Shown here: positions 7,701-13,451 of the stretch, piece by piece | How the letters are laid out: every line of letters begins with the position of its first letter | How positions within the stretch are numbered: position 1 is the stretch's first letter | Assembly (NCBI GenBank): GCA_905202115.1 | Contig: CAJKQZ010000027.1 | Location: forward strand, 1-18,865 | DNA: 18,865 bases | Direction: 5' to 3' | Origin: an uncultured Prevotellaceae bacterium | GTDB lineage: Bacteria > Bacteroidota > Bacteroidia > Bacteroidales > Bacteroidaceae | Notes under the pieces: generated by a model | Databases searched by the model: none | Told to the model about the DNA's origin: nothing | Seen by the model: the letters and a program-made list of their open reading frames with translations, nothing else | Translations under genes and position numbers: made by a program

Positions 7701-8299
7701 TGGCTTCGGGCGAGGACGTAAACATTCTCGTGCTCGATACCGAGGTTTACTCCAATACCGGCGGACAGGCGTCGAAATCCACACCTATCGGTGCTATCGC
7801 GCAATTCGCGGCAAGCGGAAAACGCATTACCAAGAAAGACCTCGGCCTTATGCAAACCACCTACGGATACGTTTACGTGGCACAGGTGGCAATGGGCGCC
7901 GACCAGGCTCAATGCCTCAAGGCATTCCGCGAGGCCGAAGCTTACAAAGGTCCTTCGCTCATCATCTGCTACGCTCCGTGTATCAACCACGGCCTCAAGA
8001 TCAAAGGCGGTATGGGCCGCTCACAGGCCGAAGAGGCCCGCGCAGTGGAATGCGGTTACTGGCACCTGTGGCGCTTCAATCCCGCGCTCGAAGAAGAGGG
8101 CAAGAATCCGTTCACTCTCGACTCCAAAGAGCCCGACTGGAGCAAGTTCCAGGACTTCCTCATGGGCGAAGTACGTTATCTCTCGCTCAAGAAAGCGCGT
8201 CCCGCAGAGGCTCAGGAACTCTTCGACGCTGCCGAGAAAGCTGCGAAGAAACGCTACGCTACATACGTTCGCAAGAGCAAAGAAGACTGGTCATTATAA
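4751..8299 (+). CDS. nifJ: Pyruvate:ferredoxin (flavodoxin) oxidoreductase
   Basis: A full-length 1182-residue homodimer-type PFOR. It oxidises pyruvate with CoA to acetyl-CoA and CO2 and passes electrons to ferredoxin or flavodoxin; it is central to anaerobic energy metabolism and oxygen sensitive. The N-terminal pyruvate/TPP domain carries YPITPSS at residues 30-36. A ferredoxin-like domain holds two 4Fe-4S motifs, C690/C693/C696/C700 and C745/C748/C751/C755. The C-terminal TPP domain holds the proximal-cluster cysteines C815 and C818 and the TPP/Mg motif GDG (968-970) through NTGGQ (1002-1006). All expected cofactor residues are present. It follows the AAA ATPase gene with no visible promoter between, and a strong terminator lies 34 bases after its stop. 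Confidence 0.97.
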   Translation: MSKEKKFITCDGNQAAAHIAYMFSEVAAIYPITPSSPMAEHVDEWAAEGRKNLFGDTVSVQEMQSEGGAAGAVHGSLQAGALTTTFTASQGLLLMIPNMYKIAGELLPCVFHVSARTLASHSLCIFGDHGDVMACRQTGFAMLCEGSVQEVMDLSAVAHLATIESRVPFINFFDGFRTSHEYQKIEVIDDEEIRPLIDQKALAEFRARALTPEHPVARGMAENPETFFAHRESCNPYYDAVPGIVEKYMDELSKITGREYKLFTYYGAKDADRVIIAMGSVTEAAREAIDYMNANGQKVGMVSVHLYRPFSIKHLLAAIPETATRIAVLDRTKEPGADGEPLYLDVRTAFYGTDRTPLIVGGRYGLGSCDTTPTMIISVFDNLALPQPKNHFTLGIVDDVTFTSLPLEEEKALGGEGIFEAKFYGLGADGTVGANKNSVKIIGDNTNKYCQAYFSYDSKKSGGFTCSHLRFGDTPIRSTYQIKTPNFVACHVQAYLHMYDVTRGLRKNGTFLLNTIWEGDELAKNLPNKVKKYFAKNNITVYYINATKIAQEIGLGNRTNTILQSAFFRITEVIPVDLAVEQMKKFIVKSYGKKGQDIVDKNYQAVDRGGEYQTLTIDPAWANLPDDPEVVRDEPAFISDIVRPINAQDGDLLPVSAFKGLEDGTWEQGTAAYEKRGVAPFVPVWNSENCIQCNKCSFVCPHACIRPFVLTDEEAAGFKGKTIEMLAPKTMKGMHFVQQVSVLDCLGCGNCADVCPGKKGEKALTMVPLEGQEAEIENWEYCIKKVTSKQNLVDVKQSTKNSQFATPLFEFSGACSGCGETPYVKLVTQLFGDRQMVANATGCSSIYSGSIPSTPYCTNEKGQGPAWANSLFEDFCEFGMGMVLANKKMRNRIQDILEHQIGCDKATEEYKAAAKEWIENREDADGSRAAAEKLIPFIEANKDNCKKCAQLAEMEHFLTKRSHWIIGGDGASYDIGYGGLDHVLASGEDVNILVLDTEVYSNTGGQASKSTPIGAIAQFAASGKRITKKDLGLMQTTYGYVYVAQVAMGADQAQCLKAFREAEAYKGPSLIICYAPCINHGLKIKGGMGRSQAEEARAVECGYWHLWRFNPALEEEGKNPFTLDSKEPDWSKFQDFLMGEVRYLSLKKARPAEAQELFDAAEKAAKKRYATYVRKSKEDWSL

Positions 8300-8333
8300 T
8301 GCCGAACAAACGGTAAGACCGATATAAAATCAT

Positions 8334-8372
8334 TTCCGCCCGAAACCCGCTCAGGTTTCGGGCGGAATTTTT
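8334..8372 (+). terminator. Intrinsic terminator after PFOR
   Basis: A perfect 14-bp stem, 8334-8347 with 8354-8367, has a 6-base loop and a GC-rich middle (cgcccg / cgggcg). It is followed by T5 at 8368-8372. It lies 34 bases after the PFOR stop codon. Confidence 0.93.
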
Positions 8373-8483
8373 ATTACCCACAAGACAGAAGACAAATACC
8401 TTCACGCAGAAAATCAAAAACCGCCGCAACCTGAGAAAGACAGACGGGCAAACATTCTGAACACCTCAGGAGGAGAACGGATT

Positions 8484-8525
8484 TATCTCAGATACATTTT
8501 AAATTCAATAAAAAAATATGTGAGC
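8484..8525. repeat. Decayed half-sites of the dispersed repeat core
   Basis: Bases 8484-8500 resemble the right arm of the repeat core with a small rearrangement (tatctcaga then tacatttt), and 8512-8523 resemble the left arm (aaaaatatgtgag-like). The arms are in the opposite order to the intact core. The similarity is short and could be chance in AT-rich DNA. Confidence 0.35.
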
Positions 8526-8613
8526 ACCCATTTCACTCTGACCGCTGTTTTCAGCCACACAAATTTCGATACCGCTTTCCGTTAAATCCGCCATGCCTTG
8601 CAAAAGGCTTTTG

Positions 8614-8809
8614 CAGACAAAAACGGTCAGCGGCCAAACACTTGAAAATCAGCGCGTGTATATGTAGCGAAAAATATGTCTGAGATATTTTGAATTATCT
8701 CAGACATATTTTCGATTATCTCCCTTGTATTTTCAATTTACTGCGGGAAGTTTTTTACCACACGAAAAAATTATTTTTTTCTTTCCGTGATAATTTTTTC
8801 CGTCCCTCG
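8614..8809 (+). repeat. Dispersed intergenic repeat, copy C
   Basis: It has the same order of blocks as copy B: start block at 8614, small hairpin (8639-8644 / 8653-8658, partly mismatched), core hairpin with a perfect 17-bp stem (8671-8687 / 8696-8712), then the actgcgggaag block and AT-rich end. Beyond that it shares ctttccg and a T-rich stretch (8781-8800) with the inverted copy E, so the full element is close to 195 bp. It lies beyond the PFOR terminator and is therefore not needed as a terminator here. Confidence 0.88.
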
Positions 8810-8901
8810 TGAAAGGCAAGGAATTCGGGCAATGCAAGTGCCTTAACTTGCCAGAGCGACAGTTTTAATAGCTTAAAATCTTCTGTTCTACGAAAATATA
8901 T

Positions 8902-8909
8902 TACCTTTG
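8902..8909 (+). promoter_or_regulatory. Bacteroidales -7 promoter element for the LRR gene leader
   Basis: TACCTTTG matches TAnnTTTG exactly. The -33 region is poor; only TTCTG near 8881 could serve. The predicted start at about 8914 coincides with the first base of a stem-loop (8915-8962), which supports this as the true 5' end. The leader to the start codon at 9377 would be about 460 bases. Confidence 0.55.
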
Positions 8910-8914
8910 TTCGT

Positions 8915-8962
8915 GTCGTTCGACTGCAGAGTGCGCATGTTGTATAACATGCTGCGGGCGAC
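8915..8962 (+). other. 5'-terminal stem-loop of the LRR gene leader
   Basis: Bases 8915-8921 pair with 8956-8962 (7 bp, two G-U), 8926-8928 pair with 8953-8955, and 8935-8941 pair exactly with 8946-8952 (7 bp, 4-base loop). Placed at the predicted RNA 5' end, it may stabilise the transcript. A second hairpin (8964-8969 / 8982-8987) follows directly, and a third perfect one is at 9107-9113 / 9117-9123. Confidence 0.5.
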
Positions 8963-9045
8963 AGAAGGAAATTTCATTATGTCCTTCGCTCAAAAACAAA
9001 AAAGTATAAACTTAAAAATTAATATCAAGAACCAGACAAACAGGT

Positions 9046-9099
9046 ATGAACGCTAATGGAACACGACGGCCGCAAACGGCTGCATTCCGCAGGTTGTGA
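9046..9099 (+). CDS. Possible 17-residue upstream ORF in the LRR leader
   Basis: ATG at 9046 runs 17 codons to TGA at 9097-9099 and encodes a short basic peptide with three arginine pairs or singles in its second half. It is preceded by aacaggt, which is not a clear ribosome binding site. It has no recognised family. It is listed because it sits inside the long structured leader; chance occurrence is quite possible. Confidence 0.2.
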   Translation: MNANGTRRPQTAAFRRL

Positions 9100-9195
9100 G
9101 CTTTAATTGCCGCCTTGCGGCAAAAATATTAACAACGAAAAGCGTTTCCATTTTGATTCTATAAAAGAACATAATAAAAACTGAGCTTTCGGCTC

Positions 9196-9359
9196 TTGTT
9201 CTTCCCTTGCAGAATACCGCCAATCAATTCTCACGAGAACAAGCAGTATGGAAGTTCACGCTCTTTAGGCGTGGACTATTCTGTGCTTGTTGTGAGAAAG
9301 GTCTACTTGGCGGTAACCGTGCAAAGGAACAGGCAAAAGAATGGTTGCACGCTTTTTTT
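9196..9359 (+). ncRNA. Rod-shaped structured RNA ending in an intrinsic terminator
   Basis: The helices stack into one long rod. The outer stem is 9196-9211 with 9320-9332 (interrupted). A perfect 9-bp helix pairs 9215-9223 with 9307-9315. An internal bubble of 6 and 10 bases follows. Then 9230-9234 pairs with 9292-9296, and after a 3-base bulge 9238-9245 pairs with 9284-9291. The apical hairpin is 9253-9261 with 9269-9277. A rod with a central bubble and a following terminator resembles 6S RNA, which binds RNA polymerase, but the bubble is small and no primary-sequence signature was recognised. It may instead be a cis-acting leader of the LRR gene. The paired segments are read directly; the identity is open. 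Confidence 0.5.
9318..9359 (+). terminator. Intrinsic terminator just upstream of the LRR start codon
   Basis: Bases 9318-9324 (cgtgcaa) pair exactly with 9345-9351, with a 20-base loop, followed by c and T7 (9353-9359). Its 5' arm overlaps the 3' strand of the rod's outer stem (9320-9332), so the two folds compete. It ends 17 bases before the ATG at 9377, leaving no room for a promoter in between. Confidence 0.65.
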
Positions 9360-9376
9360 AATTAAAATCATTAACA

Positions 9377-11413
9377 ATGAAACATTTTATACACCTTTTG
9401 TTAGTCATGGTTTCCATGACTTTGCTGCTGCCGGTTGCGGCTGCGGCTCAAACGGGCGGCGAGATTAATGCCACCACACAGGAGGGCTGGAACATTAAAT
9501 GCACAATCACCGAAGAGGCAAACAAGACATGCGCCCTTACTTCCGTTGAATTATACGTGCATGGGCATTTCACCATTCCGGCGCAGGTGGATGGATATAC
9601 TATAACCGATATAGACAACAGGGTTTTTCAGTATCGTGTCAACATGACGTCTGTAAGTATCCCCGAGGGAGTGACGAATATTGGAGATTGGGCTTTCTTC
9701 GGCTGCAGCGTTCTGCAATCGGTAGAACTGCCCTCAAGCCTTAAAAGTATAGGCAATTACGCATTTCATCAATGCAAAAGCCTCGAAACGATAGAGATTC
9801 CCGACGGAGTGACGAGTCTGGGAGCATCCGTTTTTTCCTATTGCGATAACCTGCGGTCGGCAAGTATTCCCGGAAGTGTGGAAAGCATGGGAAACAATCT
9901 CTTCAGCTACTGTGAAAACCTGCAGTCGGTTACCATTGGCGAAGGCGTTAAAAGTATTCCCGACCTTATGTTTTCGGGTTGTAACAGTATTGAAACAATA
10001 ACTCTTCCGTCGAGCGTTGGAAGCATTGGAAGAAATGTTTTCCGGAACTGCGAAAAACTTTCCTCTTTAAATATTCCCGAAAATGTAAGCTCTATAGGAG
10101 CGTGGACTTTCTCTGGTTGCGTCGGTCTTACCAAAATTACCGTCGATGAGAAGAATTCATCTTTTAGTTCTGACGGAAAGGTGCTTTATTCGAAAGACAA
10201 AACTGAACTCATACTATGTCCTTCTGCTGTAGAAGGGTTCACTATTCCTGAGAGTGTAAAACGTATAAATGACGCTGCTTTTCAAGATTGCAATAATATA
10301 ACGACTATAACCATTCCTTCGAGTACGTCGTACATAGGAAATTCTGCTTTTTACGGTTGTGCCAACCTCCAAACGGTAAATCTCGGCGCAAATGTCGACA
10401 GTATAGGGGATTTTGCTTTTGCTCATAGTAATATTAAAACAATAACAGTTCCGCAAAGTGTGAGATATATAGGCATTGGAGCTTTTTGCGACATACCTTT
10501 AACGGAAATTATCGTAAACGAGAATAACGAATACTTCTGTTCCGACGGAAAGGCTTTGTTCTCGAAAGACGGAAAGCAACTTTTGCAATATTCTAATATA
10601 GCAGAACAGTATGCCGTTCCGGAAGGTGTTGCCTCTATCGGAGAATTCGCTTTCGGCGGCTGTCATAAACTTACTTCGGTGTCTTTGCCGGAAAGTGTTA
10701 CAAGCATAGAAACTGAGGCTTTCTCCGATTGCAGTAATCTCGTATCCATAAGCTTTCCCTCAGGTCTGAAGAACATCGGGAACAATGCTTTTTACAATTG
10801 CGTGAACCTCGAATATATAAATCTTCCCGCGAGCCTGACAAATATAGGACGTTGTGCTTTCATGAATTGCAGCAGCCTCCGTTCGATAATCATTCCCGAC
10901 GGAATCACGGTTTTAAATGAAGCAGTTTTCCAGGGCTGTACCGCTTTACAGTCGATAAAGATTCCCAACAGCGTTACAAGTATAGAGAACTATGCTATCA
11001 ACCAATGCAGCAGTTTGGAGACGATAACGATTCCTGCAAATGTCAAGAACTTGGGCTATGCCATTTTCTACGGCTGCGAGAAGCTTTCCACGATGAAGAG
11101 CTTTATTGCGAATCCTTTCGAGGTTGAGGCTTTTATCGAAGACATTCAGATGTCTACGAATGTAACGCTTTATGTTCCAACGGGTACGAAACATCTGTAC
11201 GAATCAACCGGCGACTGGAACATGGCTTCCCAAATCATCGAGATGAACGAATCGGAAGTGGGAATCTATGATGTGAAAACCGCGGAACCGACAGGAAAAG
11301 TGGACGGTGTTTACACCGTTTCGGGCGTAAGGCTGCCTGTGAGCGCTGACGAAGTGAACAATCTGCCGGCGGGTATCTATATCGTAAACGGCAAGAAAGT
11401 TCTGGTGAAGTAA
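9377..11413 (+). CDS. Secreted BspA-like leucine-rich repeat (LRR_5) protein
   Basis: A 678-residue exported protein. Residues 1-24 are a signal peptide (basic start, hydrophobic core, AAAA before Q25) with no lipobox cysteine. About 19 LRR_5 repeats of roughly 23 residues follow, each of the form IPxxVxxIGxxAFxxC, from about residue 75 to 570. Two longer insert units (both with SDGK, near 265 and 390) break the array, as is common in BspA-like proteins. A cap with LYVPTGT lies near 600. The last 35 residues, ending GIYIVNGKKVLVK, resemble the C-terminal tails of many Bacteroidales exported proteins and may be a type IX secretion signal. Such proteins typically bind host or bacterial surface ligands; the ligand here is unknown. 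It sits alone, behind a long structured leader and terminator. Confidence 0.9.
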   Translation: MKHFIHLLLVMVSMTLLLPVAAAAQTGGEINATTQEGWNIKCTITEEANKTCALTSVELYVHGHFTIPAQVDGYTITDIDNRVFQYRVNMTSVSIPEGVTNIGDWAFFGCSVLQSVELPSSLKSIGNYAFHQCKSLETIEIPDGVTSLGASVFSYCDNLRSASIPGSVESMGNNLFSYCENLQSVTIGEGVKSIPDLMFSGCNSIETITLPSSVGSIGRNVFRNCEKLSSLNIPENVSSIGAWTFSGCVGLTKITVDEKNSSFSSDGKVLYSKDKTELILCPSAVEGFTIPESVKRINDAAFQDCNNITTITIPSSTSYIGNSAFYGCANLQTVNLGANVDSIGDFAFAHSNIKTITVPQSVRYIGIGAFCDIPLTEIIVNENNEYFCSDGKALFSKDGKQLLQYSNIAEQYAVPEGVASIGEFAFGGCHKLTSVSLPESVTSIETEAFSDCSNLVSISFPSGLKNIGNNAFYNCVNLEYINLPASLTNIGRCAFMNCSSLRSIIIPDGITVLNEAVFQGCTALQSIKIPNSVTSIENYAINQCSSLETITIPANVKNLGYAIFYGCEKLSTMKSFIANPFEVEAFIEDIQMSTNVTLYVPTGTKHLYESTGDWNMASQIIEMNESEVGIYDVKTAEPTGKVDGVYTVSGVRLPVSADEVNNLPAGIYIVNGKKVLVK

Positions 11414-11456
11414 CGGATACGTTATTTTTCCGACAACTATAATCATAATAATGCTA

Positions 11457-11490
11457 CCGACGGTCGGAGTCATCCGGCCGTCGGCTTTTT
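11457..11490 (+). terminator. Intrinsic terminator after the LRR gene
   Basis: An 11-bp GC-rich stem (11457-11467 with 11474-11484, one G-U pair) has a 6-base loop and is followed by c and T5. It lies 43 bases after the stop codon. Confidence 0.9.
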
Positions 11491-11514
11491 GTATTTTTCT
11501 TCCGCATACGATGA

Positions 11515-11531
11515 AAAATATGTCTGAAATA
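11515..11531 (+). repeat. Solitary half-site of the dispersed repeat core
   Basis: It matches 16 of 17 bases of the left arm of the core hairpin (aaaatatgtctgaaata, with one g to a change). No matching right arm lies next to it. The full copy D core starts 106 bases downstream. It is probably a remnant of an older insertion. Confidence 0.55.
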
Positions 11532-11563
11532 GTTTTTCCAGGATTGGAGTTAGACGAGTTTTG

Positions 11564-11740
11564 CAGACAAAAACGGTCACCCAGCAAGCACTTGAAAATC
11601 AGCAGGTGTATATATAGCAAAAAATATGTCTGAGATATTTTAAATTATCTCAGACATATTTTCGATTATCTCCCTTGTATTTTCAATTTGCTGCGGGAGG
11701 TTTTTTACCAAGAAAAAAAATATTTTTTCTTTTTTCTATA
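11564..11740 (+). repeat. Dispersed intergenic repeat, copy D
   Basis: It has the same blocks as copies B and C: start block at 11564, small hairpin with one U-G pair in place of the C-G in copy B, core hairpin with a perfect 17-bp stem (11621-11637 / 11646-11662), a ctgcgggagg block, ttttttacc and an AT-rich end. It lies between the convergent LRR and wbqC genes. Confidence 0.9.
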
Positions 11741-11894
11741 ACAGTAGCCAATTCCGAATCTTTGTCCGCCGATTTTCCGCAATGCCATTTTAATTGCCGG
11801 AAACGAACATGCTCATATCAAACTCAAATCGAAATATTCCGTAGACAATATTTCGCATTCCGCCTACCGAACGAAAGAACTGCCGCATGAAACA

Positions 11895-11934
11895 GACGTT
11901 TTGCACGAGAAACAAATTTTCCCTGCAAAACGTC
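11895..11934 (-). terminator. Hairpin at the 3' end of the dapB-lepB-lepB-wbqC operon
   Basis: Bases 11895-11905 are the exact reverse complement of 11924-11934, an 11-bp stem with an 18-base loop. It overlaps the wbqC stop codon at 11933-11935. Only a short, broken T stretch follows on the minus strand, so it may be a weak terminator or an mRNA 3' end stabiliser. Confidence 0.5.
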
Positions 11935-12571
11935 AAAGCTGTATGCTTTTTTTCAGAACTATCAAAGCGGCCGGACCTTCGTTGAACAACAAATCGACTA
12001 TGCTAAGGTTAGGGCGGAATCCGTTTCTCGCCGCAAACACCTGATAATATGGTTGGGCCACAAAAGAAGTGTCGGAATCGTAGGAGCGTTTGGGATGTAT
12101 CGCATCACGGAAATCATCGGCTCCAAGCTGCGAGGCATCCGCATACTCTGTTGTGTGAGAAATACTCACTTCCAGACCGAGCAAATCACAAACCGTTTCA
12201 CACAGACGGTCGTTGAAGTCTATCAGAAATTCGAAACGCCTTTCATAAAACGGCCGGAAATCATCGGCGTAATATTCAAAGAACGGACTGTTTTCGTATG
12301 CGCTCACCAAAGACTGCCAATGCAAATGCTGCCACGCTCCGTGGGCACTTATCCTCACATCGCGCATATCGGTTTTCGGTTTGTCGGAGAGCTCCACCGG
12401 CACAGTCAGAGCCTGCACTCCCGCTTGTGTGGCTATAACGCAGCGATTGCGGTAGGTCTGCTTCATATAATGGTCGTGCTGTTCCACCAAAGCCCCACCA
12501 TACTGCATAAGTTTGACGTAATACTGAACCGGCGCGAGATAGGCCGACGATAACAGTAGCTTATCATTCAT
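11933..12571 (-). CDS. WbqC family protein
   Basis: A 212-residue WbqC-like protein. The family is found in polysaccharide biosynthesis loci but its reaction is not settled. Visible family features are the N-terminal SSAYLAPVQYY (8-18), YMKQTYRNR (35-43), and HWQSL followed by AYENSPFFEYY in the middle. The ATG at 12571 is preferred because it gives the usual short N-terminus. A TTG at 12586 would add five residues and overlap the stop of the upstream signal peptidase paralogue by four bases (TTGA), so coupled translation from there cannot be excluded. It is the last gene of the minus-strand operon. Confidence 0.85.
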   Translation of the reverse strand: MNDKLLLSSAYLAPVQYYVKLMQYGGALVEQHDHYMKQTYRNRCVIATQAGVQALTVPVELSDKPKTDMRDVRISAHGAWQHLHWQSLVSAYENSPFFEYYADDFRPFYERRFEFLIDFNDRLCETVCDLLGLEVSISHTTEYADASQLGADDFRDAIHPKRSYDSDTSFVAQPYYQVFAARNGFRPNLSIVDLLFNEGPAALIVLKKSIQL

Positions 12572-12582
12572 AAACGAGGAAA

Positions 12583-13305
12583 TCAAGGTTTTAAAAAGAA
12601 TCTGTCTTTACGGAACATGCCGTAAAACGGTTTTTCGGCGTCAACAGAATAAAGAACACGCTCCACGCGTCCGATGATATGCGTTTCGGGCACGAATCCG
12701 AATGTGCGTGAATCGTTCATGTCGGACTGGTTGCCCGAAAATACCCAGAAATAATTTTGCGTGAATGTTACGAAGCGCGCCGCGTGCCCGTCAACGAAAA
12801 GCGTGTCGCCATACATCACCGCCGAGTGGCAAGGCTCGTGCAAATTAATGGTGTTGCACAACAAAACGGCGTTATTGCTGTTCACTGCAACGCGCCTGCC
12901 TTTGGCCGGAACCACGAGCGTACGCACGCCGTGCGACCGTTCCTGACCGAAGAAAAGCATTCTATCGCGGGTCAGCCTCACCGTGTCGCCCTGACGGGCA
13001 ATACATTTCGACACAACCACGGGGCGCTTATCGACATCCCGAGTCGTGTCTGTAGGAAGATTGAACGCTATCCACTCTCCCCTTTCGGGAAACCCTCCGC
13101 CCAAGCGGCGGTATCCCACAACGTTCATGAAAGGAAGCCTCTGCCCATAGCTCATGCGCGAAACCAAAAGGCGGTCGCCGGCAAGGAACGTGCGCCCCGT
13201 AGGTGAAGACGTCACGGTGAACTGCGCCGCAACAAACTGCCACACAAGCCATAGCAGCAGGCTTGTAACGGCAACCGTGAGGATTATTCTCAAAAAGCCT
13301 CTCAT
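12583..13305 (-). CDS. Signal peptidase I paralogue, probably catalytically altered
   Basis: A 240-residue S26 family protein with one N-terminal membrane segment (about 4-27). The S26 fold is clear: AGDRLLVSRMSYG (42-54) and DSRTFGFVPE match the neighbouring LepB closely. The catalytic positions do not. Aligned without gaps on GD and SYG, the LepB serine S100 falls on P35 here (SSPTG, 33-37). Aligned on the CxxxxG motif, the LepB lysine K249 falls on S99, with K100 one residue later. It may be an inactive partner of the adjacent LepB, or it may use S34 and K100 with shifted spacing. It follows lepB after a 146-base gap in which no promoter or terminator was seen. Confidence 0.8.
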   Translation of the reverse strand: MRGFLRIILTVAVTSLLLWLVWQFVAAQFTVTSSPTGRTFLAGDRLLVSRMSYGQRLPFMNVVGYRRLGGGFPERGEWIAFNLPTDTTRDVDKRPVVVSKCIARQGDTVRLTRDRMLFFGQERSHGVRTLVVPAKGRRVAVNSNNAVLLCNTINLHEPCHSAVMYGDTLFVDGHAARFVTFTQNYFWVFSGNQSDMNDSRTFGFVPETHIIGRVERVLYSVDAEKPFYGMFRKDRFFLKP

Positions 13306-13451
13306 CTTGAACGATATATGCTCACCTACGCGCCCGAAACGTAACAGAAAAAGGCATGGCGCGCTTCATACGCACAGGTTTTTGCCCGCATTGCCGTAGA
13401 TAACTGCTCGGCATAAGCAGGCAACCGTTGCGGTGCGCGCCTCCGGACGCA

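Larger units (their letters stand above)
8300..9376. other. Long intergenic region between PFOR and the LRR gene
   Basis: No protein gene is convincing here. In order it holds the PFOR terminator (8334-8372), a gene-free stretch with decayed repeat half-sites (8484-8525), repeat copy C (8614-8809), a promoter -7 element (8902-8909), and a structured leader that ends in a rod-like RNA and a terminator (9196-9359). Bases 8810-8890 show nothing recognisable. Confidence 0.7.
11414..11932. other. Intergenic region between convergent LRR and wbqC genes
   Basis: No credible gene. It holds the LRR terminator (11457-11490), a lone repeat half-site (11515-11531), repeat copy D (11564-11740), a perfect 9-bp inverted repeat (11830-11838 / 11847-11855, 8-base loop) and the hairpin at the end of wbqC. 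Bases 11741-11829 show nothing recognisable. Confidence 0.7.

Noticed and set aside
9181..9359. Known metabolite riboswitch (cobalamin, TPP, SAM) before the LRR gene
   Set aside because: None of the conserved core sequences of these classes could be found in the leader.
9196..9468. 90-residue plus-strand open frame before the LRR gene
   Set aside because: It spans the rod RNA and terminator and then runs out of frame into the LRR signal peptide; it has no protein character.
11451..11890. Two short open frames (60 and 71 residues) after the LRR gene
   Set aside because: They cover the terminator and repeat copy D; similar reading would arise from any copy of the repeat.
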